Shown piece by piece: positions 53,069-60,264 of a stretch of 64,000 nt of DNA. The stretch is from JAPLST01 sp964397565 (GTDB lineage Bacteria > Auribacterota > UBA3054 > JAPLST01), in NCBI GenBank assembly GCA_964397565.1, contig CAYNJC010000005.1:101563-165562 (forward strand). The letters run 5' to 3'. Under the pieces are notes generated by a model. It had not been told where the DNA came from and ran no database searches. It saw only the letters and a list, made by a program, of their open reading frames with translations. Numbering within the stretch: the stretch's first letter is position 1; every line of letters begins with the position of its first letter. The translations under genes and the position numbers were made by a program.

Positions 53069-53285
53069 TTTTCGGTTTCCAGTTTTCAGTTTTCAGTCTC
53101 CGGCATCTACTTTTCCAGCTTGCCACACTCTCACTAACCAGTATCTTGCATTGTCTTCTCCGTATCTTTGTGGTTCTTTCCATGAGTTGTATGTGTTCCG
53201 TTCTTTTTTCATGTGAGCGGGATACGCAAATCCCGAAAGAGGGTCTCTAACTGGACATTGGACATTTCTTGTTGAATATTGGATA
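53069..53285. repeat. Two heptamer arrays downstream of arfB
   Basis: TTTTCGG, TTTCCAG, TTTTCAG, TTTTCAG, TCTCCGG run from the base after the arfB stop (53069-53103). CTGGACA, TTGGACA, TTTCTTG, TTGAATA, TTGGATA follow at 53251-53285. The T-rich stretch between them is gene-free and contains TATCTTTGTGGTTCTTTCC, a phrase type common in such spacers. The first array may double as a terminator because of its T content. Confidence 0.75.
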
Positions 53286-53369
53286 TTTCTCTTTCTCAAA
53301 GCACACCCTGAACCCCGCCCCCCAACAAATATGGTATACTACTCCCATAACGCACACAAGGAATTCAGA

Positions 53370-54443
53370 ATGAACCCTCGGAAAAAAACAATGGTTGTGC
53401 TCGCTGTGGCTGCCATGCTGTGTTGCAGCGCGGCGTTCGTCAAGGCTGGCGAGACTGCGGCGGTGTTCACCATTCCGGTGATTGTCGTGAAATATTTCCC
53501 GACCAACGATGGCAAAATTGACATTAAGGTGACGGGGGATTGTGGTGCCAGCCTTGAGGAAACACGCGCAAAGACAGACCGGTGCACCGCGGAAGCCGTC
53601 CATGCGCTGCAGGAAGGTTCGCGCTATCATGCCTACCGCAATCCCAAGGCCCCCGCGAGCGTCCAGTACACGATCCTGAAGACGATCGAGTTTCTTGAAC
53701 CGCTGCCGACCGTCAAGCGCCGCTCGGCAGACGCGCCCATGACCGACTACAACCGCATCATGCAGCGGATCAACATTCAGGAGTGGGTCGAGCAACACGG
53801 GGTGAAAGAAGTCTGGATCTGGGGCTACCACGGCGGCAAGGTCGGCCTGTGGGAATCCAACATGGCCGGTCCGTACGGCGACATCAGCAATAGTAGCCAC
53901 GATCCCAAAGATCTGCCGGTGCTCGACCGCACCTACACGGTCTATCATTACAATTACCAGCGGGGCACTTCGGAAGCAGTTGAAGATCACATGCATCAGT
54001 TTGAAGCGCTGTTCAATTTTGTGGATGGCCGGGAACGCACGCCGCATGATCAGTGGAACCAATTGTTTTTCTGGGGAAAGTTTGTCGGCAGTGATATTAG
54101 TCACAAAATCATCCGCCCGGGTTGCGGTTGGGCCCATTATCCGCCCAATGCGGAAGGAGATTACGACTGGGCCAATCCGCGCTATGTTGCGACGGACATT
54201 GCGGACTGGAAACCGGATGGCAGTGGCGCGAAGACAAACATTAACTGCAGCACCTGGGGCGGCACGGGCCTGGGCTGGTTTGTCTACTGGATGCAATCCC
54301 TGCCCGGCAAGGATAACGGCTTGGTGTATCAAGGCCGGCCGTTGACGAATTGGTGGCTGTTTGTGGGTGATTTCGACACCGCCATGAAAAACAAGATCGG
54401 CTTGTTGGCCCCGGCCCCGGCCCCAGCGAAGCCGGCGCACTAG
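53370..54443 (+). CDS. Secreted protein of unknown function
   Basis: 357 residues from MNPRKKTMVVLAVAAMLCCS; AAGGA is 7 nt upstream, and a TATACT -10 lies at 53335 without a clear -35. The signal peptide ends near VKA. The mature protein has well-formed motifs (EVWIWGYHGGKVGLWESNMA, GPYGDISNSS, YHYNYQRGTSEAVEDHMHQ, NCSTWGGTGLGWFVYWMQSLPG), so it is surely a real, single-domain family, with several His, Glu and Trp that could form an active site. I do not recognise it. The C-terminus APAPAPAKPAH is a low-complexity tail. Confidence 0.75.
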   Translation: MNPRKKTMVVLAVAAMLCCSAAFVKAGETAAVFTIPVIVVKYFPTNDGKIDIKVTGDCGASLEETRAKTDRCTAEAVHALQEGSRYHAYRNPKAPASVQYTILKTIEFLEPLPTVKRRSADAPMTDYNRIMQRINIQEWVEQHGVKEVWIWGYHGGKVGLWESNMAGPYGDISNSSHDPKDLPVLDRTYTVYHYNYQRGTSEAVEDHMHQFEALFNFVDGRERTPHDQWNQLFFWGKFVGSDISHKIIRPGCGWAHYPPNAEGDYDWANPRYVATDIADWKPDGSGAKTNINCSTWGGTGLGWFVYWMQSLPGKDNGLVYQGRPLTNWWLFVGDFDTAMKNKIGLLAPAPAPAKPAH

Positions 54444-54741
54444 TGTAGTGCATCAGAAATCCCTTGAGCTATGACGGCGCAGATTAGGCCGGAATGCAAG
54501 GCGGCACGAAGAGGCGATGCCGAAGCATCGGCGCTGAGTTCCAACGCCGCAGGCTGGCCCAAGGTGCGCCGCCTGAACAGGTTGCATCCCTCTTCGCGCC
54601 GCTCGGCGTTGCGCGGCATCGCACGTACCGGCTGGTACGCGCTTCGCCCCGCGCCTTGATCGGCATCGAATATGGACGCAATCATATTTTACTACTGCGG
54701 CCATCTTCTGGGTGTCTTGCTAGGGTCACGTGGTGTTATGC
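54444..54741. other. Structured 300-bp intergenic element
   Basis: No convincing gene. Arms at 54503-54520 and 54584-54600 are complementary over about 17 bases (GAAGAGG with CCTCTTC as centre). Inside and beside them are the hairpins CGATGC-CGAA-GCATCG (54515-54530) and CGTACC-GGCT-GGTACG (54624-54639). It could be a non-coding RNA, an mRNA leader of the Lgt-type gene or a repeat family member. Confidence 0.4.
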
Positions 54742-55605
54742 ATGATTGATCACCTGTTCAATTTTCTCGTGGCGGTGTTCACGCGCAGCGACCTGTGGCT
54801 TATCGTCGGCCTGCTGCTTGCCTGGCTGGTGCCGCGCCGGCTGGTCCGTGGCACCGGCGTGTCTGCGCATCAGATCGACGGTTTGATTGGCAGCTGTTTG
54901 GTGACGGTGTTTGTATTGCTGTTGGCGGTGACCTTGCTACGCGATGGCGTGTCCGCGGCGCGCCCCTGGACATACTGGCTGAGGCCGCGCGGCGACGTGT
55001 CGGTCGCGTTTGTTGCGCTGGTGGTAACCACCGTGCTGTATGCGCGCGTGCGCCGGATTCCGTGCGCCACGCTTGCGGATGCCAGCACGCCGGGCGTGCT
55101 GCTGCTGCTGCTGTGCGCACGGCTCGGCTGCTTCATGCGCGGCTGCTGCTGGGGCGATGTGTGCGTTGATCCAGCGTTGCTCGCGCACCAGCTCGACGCG
55201 GCCACACGCGCGCGGGTGCACAGCCTTCCCTGGCTATGTATGACAAACTGGCCGTTGGCCGTCACCTTCCCGCGCGGCACACCCGCGTACGTGGATCAAG
55301 TCTGTATGGGACTCATGCCACAGCCCATGCTTCGGTCGTTACCGTGTCATCCGGTGCAATTATACGAAGCCGCACTGGTGGCGGTGCTGGCCGTGCTCTT
55401 GTTGTGGTACTATCCCCGCCGGCGCTTCCCGTGGTGGGTAGCCAGTGTGGGTCTTGGCGGCTATGCGGTCATCCGCTTCTGTCTTGAATTTCTGCGGGCG
55501 GATCACCCGGCCGTCTTGTGGGGGCTGACGCTCGTGCAGGTCATCAGCGCGCTCTGCGCTGCAACGGCCATGATTTGGTGGTGGGCTGCGGCGCGAAAGC
55601 GCTGA
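54742..55605 (+). CDS. Lgt-family prolipoprotein diacylglyceryl transferase-like protein
   Basis: 287 residues with about seven membrane helices. Key family phrases are present in divergent form: LCARLGCFMRGCCWGDVC in place of GRxGNFxNxE, HPVQLYEA as the HxxQxYE motif, and VIRFCLEFLRAD. Lgt moves diacylglycerol from phosphatidylglycerol to the lipobox Cys of prolipoproteins. The GCCWG variant is found in distant Lgt-like proteins, so this may be an accessory paralogue rather than the housekeeping enzyme. The start is uncertain; ATG 54742 gives the natural first helix. Confidence 0.78.
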   Translation: MIDHLFNFLVAVFTRSDLWLIVGLLLAWLVPRRLVRGTGVSAHQIDGLIGSCLVTVFVLLLAVTLLRDGVSAARPWTYWLRPRGDVSVAFVALVVTTVLYARVRRIPCATLADASTPGVLLLLLCARLGCFMRGCCWGDVCVDPALLAHQLDAATRARVHSLPWLCMTNWPLAVTFPRGTPAYVDQVCMGLMPQPMLRSLPCHPVQLYEAALVAVLAVLLLWYYPRRRFPWWVASVGLGGYAVIRFCLEFLRADHPAVLWGLTLVQVISALCAATAMIWWWAAARKR

Positions 55606-55630
55606 CACCGCACCCGGTCTGGCACAGCGC

Positions 55631-55833
55631 AGGGTTCAGGGTTCAGGGTGAAACCAATATCCAATAACTGGTTTGCGGCGAACAAATTACCTGCGCCGTG
55701 AAAGGAACGTGGCACTCCTGTGCCGTTGAAGGGATGCGGGCACACCGCTGCCCACCGCTGTGGCCAAGCCGCACGGCTTGGATTGCAGAACCTTCCACGG
55801 CGTGCGCCGTGGCCCTGAGCCCTGAACTCTGAA
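55631..55833. repeat. Inverted heptamer arrays around a 147-bp hairpin core
   Basis: AGGGTTC twice, AGGGTGA, AACCAAT and ATCCAAT (55631-55665) are mirrored by CCCTGAG, CCCTGAA and CTCTGAA (55813-55833). The core contains three tight hairpins: GGCAC-TCCT-GTGCC, CCAAGCC-GCAC-GGCTTGG and CCACGGC-GTGC-GCCGTGG. It fills the gap between two convergent genes and may terminate both. Confidence 0.75.
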
Positions 55834-55859
55834 CGCGCTCAGTAACGGCGGCGCGGGCT

Positions 55860-56849
55860 TTACGGTTTCGGTTTTTTGGGCTTGGGCAGTTTGAACTTGC
55901 TGATTGAAAGGGCGCTGCGCGATATCTTGAGCATCACGGGCACATTGCTCGAAGTGTGCTGGTCGCCGTCGATGTTGAACGTGACGGAGCCAAAGCCCAC
56001 CCCGCGTATCGGCTTATTGGTGTTCGTGCCGCTATGGATCGAGGCAAACATGTTGGATTGCATGAGCAGGCCGTCACGATTGTCTTGCTTGTGGCGGTAG
56101 AGCAGCGACAACATCTGTTTGTTCAGGGTTGCCATAAAGAGGCCGACCGGCGGTGAGCTGGTCGTGCCATACTGCGAACTCGGCTGGTATTTGAACTTGT
56201 TGCGCTTCTTGCCGCTGATGACGCCGGCCGAGCGCTTGATGACATACTGAAACGAATCGGTGCTGGCAAACAGGCTGAAACTGAACTGGGTGATCGAATC
56301 GAAGGTTGTGTGGGTCGTGGGACATTTCGCGCGCAACTGCGCCAGCGAGGACGCCTTGTAGAAATCCGGCTTGCCGTAGGACAGGCGCGCCTTGGCGCTT
56401 TTCACATCCAAGTCGGGCGACTCGGCCGGCGCCGCGCGCGTGCCCGCGACGGCATACATCACCGCCTCGATCGGAATGGCCGCGCCAGGCGCAACCGGCT
56501 GGTCCTGTTGCAGCGCAAGCGGGTGGTCTGCACTAATGGACTCGATCAGCCCAAGCTCGTTGCATCGCAATGTGAACTGGAGGGTGACGGCGGCAGCGGA
56601 GACACGGTCGCGACACTGGATGGTGCAGACATAGCGTGTGCTGCTCGCATTGGTCAGTGTGCAGGTGATGACATCGAGCTGTGGGTTATACAGCGCCACC
56701 AATCCCCGATGATACTCCTGCACGAACGTCGTCACATTTTGCGTCATTGTGCAGCAGGCCAACAGCGACAAACCCACACTCACGGCGAGGGCGCCAACGG
56801 CCAACATGGCACTAACACGCTTACAGATGGAAAAGCACTTGCGATTCAT
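55860..56849 (-). CDS. Putative lipoprotein of unknown function
   Basis: 329 residues from MNRKCFSICKRVSAM with GGGAG upstream. The signal region ends in LSLLACC, a lipobox with the first Cys near residue 31. The first 110 mature residues are beta-rich (VALYNPQLDVITCTLTNASSTRYVCTIQC), like a small immunoglobulin-like fold. A Ser/Thr-rich region follows, and the C-terminus is LPKPKKPKP, very basic. No family is recognised. A consensus promoter (56891-56919) predicts strong expression. Confidence 0.65.
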   Translation of the reverse strand: MNRKCFSICKRVSAMLAVGALAVSVGLSLLACCTMTQNVTTFVQEYHRGLVALYNPQLDVITCTLTNASSTRYVCTIQCRDRVSAAAVTLQFTLRCNELGLIESISADHPLALQQDQPVAPGAAIPIEAVMYAVAGTRAAPAESPDLDVKSAKARLSYGKPDFYKASSLAQLRAKCPTTHTTFDSITQFSFSLFASTDSFQYVIKRSAGVISGKKRNKFKYQPSSQYGTTSSPPVGLFMATLNKQMLSLLYRHKQDNRDGLLMQSNMFASIHSGTNTNKPIRGVGFGSVTFNIDGDQHTSSNVPVMLKISRSALSISKFKLPKPKKPKP

Positions 56850-56890
56850 GGCAATCTCCCAGAGGGATAAAAAACGTTGACTCCATAAAT

Positions 56891-56919
56891 AGTATACCAC
56901 AAAAAAACACCCCTGTCAA
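56891..56919 (-). promoter_or_regulatory. Near-consensus sigma-70 promoter of the lipoprotein gene
   Basis: On the minus strand TTGACA (56919-56914), 17 bp with a T-rich tract, TATACT (56896-56891). The leader is about 35 nt. This is the best sigma-70 match in the window. Confidence 0.85.
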
Positions 56920-57105
56920 ATTTCGTGTCATATGCGGATGGACTACCCGCAGTAAAATCCGCCGTTACTGGCGTAGTGACGCGCTGGCGTTTTCCGCGCA
57001 TTGCCTGCATGCGCGGCAATCGGCACACTTCTGCCTGCCACCCATCCGACTGCGCCGCCGGCTTTGTTGCGTGCAATCTCCAAATTCGTGTGCGGCAAAC
57101 GAAGT

Positions 57106-57288
57106 TACTAATGAATGCGCTTTCTACTTTGCCGCGTCCTTGTAGCCGCCCGCGGTGAGGGCGGCTTCTGCAGCCGCGGTCATCCGCGCCGTTGACGGGA
57201 TCCACGCCGATGACGGGACTCCAAGCAGCTCCAAACAGGCGCCCGCGGCCACAATTGGCATGACACCTAGTAAGCGCATTCATTAGTA
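57106..57288. mobile_element. MITE-like element with TA target duplication
   Basis: CTAATGAATGCGCTT begins at 57108 and its exact reverse complement AAGCGCATTCATTAG ends at 57286. Each end is flanked by TA (57106-57107 and 57287-57288), the hallmark of IS630/Tc1-mariner insertion. The 149-bp interior has GC-rich hairpins and no transposase, so it would be moved in trans. The region 56920-57105 upstream holds no gene that I can support. Confidence 0.65.
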
Positions 57289-57615
57289 TGCGCGCAATCG
57301 CTCCCGCCCGCGGCCGGGATCATTTGCAGATGACGCTGTTTGTCGTTTGTCGCCCACATACCGTGCCGACTGCCAACGCATGCCCCGCGCGCCTCGCTGG
57401 CGCACAAAGCAAAACTCAATGCCCGAGTCGCATCTCTATTGGCCACAGCCGCTACCCAGGGCGTTGCCCTGCCCCCATGGGGCACCACGGACACGCACAA
57501 TCGACTTTTTTTGTCGATTGTGGTCAACGCCCATGGTCGTCTGTTGGCGCAAGCGCGGTACGCCGCGATCTGTACAAAAAAATGCAACTAACGAACCGCT
57601 TTTGCCCATTGCGTC
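57289..57615. other. Gene-free stretch beside the MITE-like element
   Basis: No supported gene. Several short overlapping frames on both strands have shadow-like composition and no ribosome-binding site. A short inverted repeat around 57498-57521 (ACAATCGAC, TTTTTTT, GTCGATTGT) could be a terminator for readthrough from the gene at 57616-58029. Confidence 0.45.
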
Positions 57616-58029
57616 TCAGATTCTTCCTATTCCGCCACCAAGAAAAAAATCGAGAAGTGGGTACAAGCACAGCGTGACAAACACAAACAAATACCCCAGC
57701 AATAACAGCAGGATGATGGAGTTGATCAACAAGCACACGGAGCTCCGCCTGATTAAGCGATCTTTGACAAGTAGCGCGGCAATGACCATGCTTACGAAAA
57801 ACGCATAAGCCCACGCGGGAATCGCAACGATCGCGCCGGTCAGCAACGGCAACTCTCGCCCTACTCCTGGAAACATCTCGGCGACCTTCATCTTGAATGC
57901 AAAGGTCAGCCAGCCAATTGCACTTGCAGCCAAGACATCAAGAGTCAGATAGATTATATTCACGATGCGCAAGGAGCGCGGTTCACTGCGCGGTTGCATG
58001 TGCTGATCTGTTGACGCAGGTGTGTTCAT
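57616..58029 (-). CDS. Small membrane protein of unknown function
   Basis: 137 residues starting MNTPASTDQHMQ. Three hydrophobic segments: IVNIIYLTLDVLAASAIGWL, LLTGAIVAIPAWAYAFFVSM and a long LINSIILLLLLGYLFVFV. The phrase FKMKVAEMFPGVGRELPLLT between the first two is hydrophilic with an amphipathic helix. It loosely resembles small inner-membrane proteins of the pilus-assembly type, but I cannot assign a family. It starts 16 nt after the RNase HI gene, so it is probably last in that operon. Confidence 0.6.
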   Translation of the reverse strand: MNTPASTDQHMQPRSEPRSLRIVNIIYLTLDVLAASAIGWLTFAFKMKVAEMFPGVGRELPLLTGAIVAIPAWAYAFFVSMVIAALLVKDRLIRRSSVCLLINSIILLLLLGYLFVFVTLCLYPLLDFFLGGGIGRI

Positions 58030-58045
58030 TATGAAAGATCCACGA

Positions 58046-58483
58046 TTATGTTGTGGCTTTTTCTGCCGCGCGCACGGCTTGGCGTGCCAGCGCGTCAGCG
58101 CGCTCGTTGCGTGCGTCGCCGGCATGCCCGCGCACTTTCTCGAAGGCAAGATCAGCGAAGGTGTCCATCACGCCGCGAATGCGCGCGACCAGCGCGGTGT
58201 TCGCGCGCACCTTCAGCGTGCCGGTCAGGACGCCAATCACATAGGTGCTGTCGCAATAAATGCGCACCGGCAGGCTCTTATCGCGAATCGTGCGCAGGGC
58301 CAGTTCCACCGCGGTCAGTTCGGCAATGTTGTTGGTCGCCGCGCCGATGAACTCGGACAATTCCTTGACCCGCTCTTTGAAGACCAGGATCACACCGCAA
58401 CCAGCCGGGCCGGGATTGCCGGTGCAGGCGCCGTCGGTATAGACCTGAATAACGCCGTCTGCTGGCGTGGGCCTCGCGCTCAC
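58046..58483 (-). CDS. rnhA: Ribonuclease HI
   Basis: 145 residues, close to the E. coli protein (155). Catalytic D17 (YTDGAC), E55 (NIAELTAVELAL), D78 (YCDSTYV) and D130 (NERADALA), with the flexible-loop H120 (VRGHAGD), are all present. It removes RNA from RNA-DNA hybrids. The basic protrusion of the E. coli enzyme is shortened, as in many bacterial homologues. Overlaps the yebC stop by 4 nt. Confidence 0.94.
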   Translation of the reverse strand: MSARPTPADGVIQVYTDGACTGNPGPAGCGVILVFKERVKELSEFIGAATNNIAELTAVELALRTIRDKSLPVRIYCDSTYVIGVLTGTLKVRANTALVARIRGVMDTFADLAFEKVRGHAGDARNERADALARQAVRAAEKATT

Positions 58484-59238
58484 ATCAGCTCGGAGACCTT
58501 CTGCATCAGTGCCTCGTCCATGTCGAAGTTTGCGTAGACGTTTTGGACGTCATCCAGTTCTTCAATACTTTCGATCAGGCGCAGAATGGCGACGGCGTCC
58601 TTTTCCTCGGTAATTTTGACGGAGGAGGCCGGCAGCATGGTGATCTCGGCGCTGTTCGTCGCGATCTTGTTCTGTTCGAGCGCCTGCTTGACGGCCTCGA
58701 AGGCCTCGACCGACGTGGTGATTTCATAACCGTCGGCGCCAGCCTGCAAATCATCGGCGCCGGCATCGGTGACGATGTTGAACAACGCCTCCTCGCTGGC
58801 GGCGGCTTTCTCAATCGTGATGAAGCCCTTGCGGTTGAACTGCCAGGCGACGGCGCCGGCGCCGGCCATGCTGCCATTGCGGCGGTCGAGCGTCGTGCGC
58901 ACTTCGCCGGCGATGCGATTGCGATTGTCGGTCAAAATCCGGATCATCAAGGCCACGCCGGCCGGGCCGTAGGCCTCGTACATGATTTCCTCATAGACGA
59001 CGCCGGGCAGCTCGCCGGTGCCCTTCTTGATCGCACGCTCAATATTGTCGGCCGGCATGTTGGCGGCCCGGGCCGCCAGCACGGCGGTGCGCAAGCGCGG
59101 ATTCATCGCCAAGTCGCCGCCGCCCACTTTGGCCGCCAGCGTGACTTCCTTGGACATCCGGCTGAAGACTTTGCCGCGCTTGGCGTCGATGGCCGCTTTC
59201 TTGTGTTTGATCGTCGCCCATTTGGAGTGGCCACTCAT
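58480..59238 (-). CDS. yebC: YebC/PmpR-family regulator (TACO1-like)
   Basis: 252 residues. MSGHSKWATIKHKKAAIDAKRGKVFS is the invariant start of the family, followed by NPRLRTAVLAARAANMPADNIERAIKKGTG and EAYGPAGVALMI. Members bind nucleic acid; recent work links some of them to translation of proline-rich stretches by the ribosome, others to transcription. It is located between a heptose kinase and RNase HI in one operon that begins with an EF-G paralogue. Confidence 0.95.
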   Translation of the reverse strand: MSGHSKWATIKHKKAAIDAKRGKVFSRMSKEVTLAAKVGGGDLAMNPRLRTAVLAARAANMPADNIERAIKKGTGELPGVVYEEIMYEAYGPAGVALMIRILTDNRNRIAGEVRTTLDRRNGSMAGAGAVAWQFNRKGFITIEKAAASEEALFNIVTDAGADDLQAGADGYEITTSVEAFEAVKQALEQNKIATNSAEITMLPASSVKITEEKDAVAILRLIESIEELDDVQNVYANFDMDEALMQKVSELM

Positions 59239-59274
59239 ACCCGTTCCTCAACGTCGCTCGTTACATTGCATGAT

Positions 59275-60264
59275 TTATGCCGCCGCGCCACTCAGCGTCA
59301 GTTGCACATCATTGCACAATTGTTGGATTTCGTTCCGACTGGTAGTCGCCGTCCCCGTTTTGCCGACCACAATGCCGCCGGCGATATTCGCCAGTTGACA
59401 GGCCGGCCACAACGCCACGCCGCCGGCCAACGCCGCCGACAGCACGGCGCAGACCGTGTCGCCCGCGCCAGAGACATCATACACATCATGGCTCTTGGCC
59501 GGCCCGCAGCGCTGCACCTGGCCGTCGCGGTTGCACAACGCAATGCCCTTGTCGCCCAGCGTGATGACAACCTGTTCGAGGTCATGCCGCTGTAAAAAGT
59601 CCCGCCCAATTTCGGCCAGATGTTCAGGCGCGTCGGCGCTGCTGAACGCTGCGCCGCTTAAAATCCGCGCCTCCTCGAGATTGGGCGTCGCGACCGTGCC
59701 GCGATAGCGGATGGCATGATAGCGATTGGGATCGACAATGATCGGCACTTTGGCAAACTTGACGATGTCAAAAACTTCTTCGTGGATCAAGCCCTTGTTG
59801 TAGTCTTGAACGACAATCGCGTCACAGGCCGGCAGGGCGTGTTCGAGCGCGTCGGCAAAACCGGACTGGCGTACGGTGGTGTGCGTCAAAATTGCATCCC
59901 AGTCCACCCGCACGACATGCTGCGCGCGCGCCAGGATGCGGGTTTTGCGGGTCGTGTGCGTGTTGGGCGCGACCATCAAGTAGGTGCAGTCCACATTCTG
60001 GCGTTCCAGCAAGCCGCGTAGATGCTGGCCGTCGCGGTCGTCGCCGACAATGCTCAGCATGATCGGGCGCGCGTCGAGCGCCGCCAGGTTCATCGCCACA
60101 TTCGCCGCGGCGCCCGGCATGTCGGTCTCGCGCGCCACCCGCACGACCGGCACCGGTGCTTCCGGTGAAATCCGCTCGACCTCGCCCCAGACATAGTGAT
60201 CGAGCACCACATCGCCCACCACCAGCACGCGCTTGCCTTTGATGGCTTCCAACTCGGGCAACAT
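59275..60264 (-). CDS. hldA: D-glycero-beta-D-manno-heptose-7-phosphate kinase
   Basis: 329 residues, PfkB/ribokinase fold. KGKRVLVVGDVVLDHYVWGE at the start, PGAAANVAMNLAAL, QDYNKGL and the anion-hole DVSGAGDTVCAVL with its catalytic Asp match RfaE/HldE domain 1. The nucleotidyltransferase domain of bifunctional HldE is absent, so this is the single-domain HldA type. It makes heptose 1,7-bisphosphate for LPS core, which GmhB (compare 51297) then dephosphorylates. Its ATG overlaps the EF-G stop as TAATG. Confidence 0.92.
   Translation of the reverse strand: MLPELEAIKGKRVLVVGDVVLDHYVWGEVERISPEAPVPVVRVARETDMPGAAANVAMNLAALDARPIMLSIVGDDRDGQHLRGLLERQNVDCTYLMVAPNTHTTRKTRILARAQHVVRVDWDAILTHTTVRQSGFADALEHALPACDAIVVQDYNKGLIHEEVFDIVKFAKVPIIVDPNRYHAIRYRGTVATPNLEEARILSGAAFSSADAPEHLAEIGRDFLQRHDLEQVVITLGDKGIALCNRDGQVQRCGPAKSHDVYDVSGAGDTVCAVLSAALAGGVALWPACQLANIAGGIVVGKTGTATTSRNEIQQLCNDVQLTLSGAAA

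Noticed and set aside
54453..54704. Short frames inside the structured element before the Lgt-like gene
   Set aside because: Several frames on both strands overlap with the same poor composition, as expected of hairpin-rich non-coding DNA.
57288..57677. 129-codon plus-strand frame next to the MITE-like element
   Set aside because: No Shine-Dalgarno and no family pattern; its end overlaps the membrane-protein gene on the other strand.
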